Source of the DNA: Hypomesus transpacificus
Taxonomy: Eukaryota; Chordata; Actinopteri; Osmeriformes; Osmeridae
Assembly: GCF_021917145.1 (NCBI RefSeq)
Contig: NC_061062.1
Span: 2,247,367 to 2,311,366, forward strand
Direction: 5' to 3'
DNA length: 64,000 bases
The notes under the pieces were generated by a model. It worked only from the letters and a program-made list of their open reading frames with translations. It was not told where the DNA came from and did no database searches. Positions 63,691 to 64,000 of the stretch are shown here, piece after piece. Each line of letters begins with the position of its first letter. The first letter of the stretch is position 1. Both the position numbers and the translations under genes were made by a program.

Positions 63691-64000
63691 CCTATCGATA
63701 TCTCCAAAGCAAGTAGCGTTATGCACTGATATCAAACGAAATTCACTGCTAATGGAATTTACTTAAAACTGTAGACATGCTAGTCAGAGAAATGCGGGAC
63801 TGTTGTGCAAATCAGCACTGTAACATTAGCGTACCGAACTAGCGATTTTTAGAAACTTTTCAATTAGGACAATGGTATATGTACAGGATTGTGTATACCA
63901 CAAGACTGTCATAATTTTTTTATCAATTAATTAAGCCAAAAATATTACATTTATCAGGACTCTCTGGATGATCTGGCCGCCATTGTTGCCAGTCGCGCAG
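63691..64000. other. Unassigned AT-rich sequence to the window end
   Basis: No exon of the UBR-type gene recognised. It may be more of the transposon-like sequence next to it, or plain intron. Confidence 0.4.

Overview
This window looks like nuclear DNA of a ray-finned (teleost) fish. The genes have introns with GT-AG signals. tRNA-derived SINEs share a teleost-type tail, a fish-type endonuclease/reverse-transcriptase LINE is present, and the host proteins resemble vertebrate families. There is no prokaryotic or viral gene organisation. The density of minisatellites is very high, with more than a dozen arrays of 8 to 72 bp units.

Layout. Positions 1 to about 16,560 show no convincing gene: they hold simple repeats, minisatellites, SINE fragments and unremarkable sequence. 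From 16,785 to 31,413 (+) lies a ten-exon gene for a short consortin-like protein (354 aa). From 36,029 down to 34,255 (-) is tmem179 (four exons, 233 aa), convergent with the consortin-like gene. A full-length LINE sits at 38,207-41,575 (+), with a 14 bp target-site duplication and an uninterrupted 1063-codon ORF. From about 53,196 down to 42,213 (-) is a long gene that I assembled into 21 phase-consistent exons (about 1,117 aa). It carries an ELYS (AHCTF1)-type helical domain but has no room for the ELYS beta-propeller. Starting 675 bp away on the other strand (53,871-55,995, +) is a peripherin-2-like photoreceptor tetraspanin (377 aa, three exons). From 61,225 down to 58,818 (-) are the last seven exons of a UBR1/UBR2-type N-recognin E3 ubiquitin ligase. 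Its next upstream intron is filled by about 2.3 kb of a 39 bp minisatellite.

How the genes relate. They do not form a pathway. Consortin is a trans-Golgi cargo receptor and PP1-binding protein, TMEM179 a small membrane protein, ELYS-type proteins nucleoporin-assembly factors, peripherin a photoreceptor disc-rim protein and UBR a degron-recognising ligase. Their combination is informative about genome history. From memory, the human relatives lie at 1q44 (CNST, AHCTF1), 14q32 (TMEM179) and 6p21 (PRPH2 next to UBR2). The window may therefore be one copy of an ancient duplicated block in which several members are paralogues reduced or lost in mammals.

Most novel points: the propeller-less ELYS-like gene with a cysteine cluster, the possible third UBR1/2 paralogue, the recently inserted intact LINE, and minisatellites that abut splice sites. 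Exon models were built by hand from splice consensus, reading phase and remembered family resemblance; no alignment was run.
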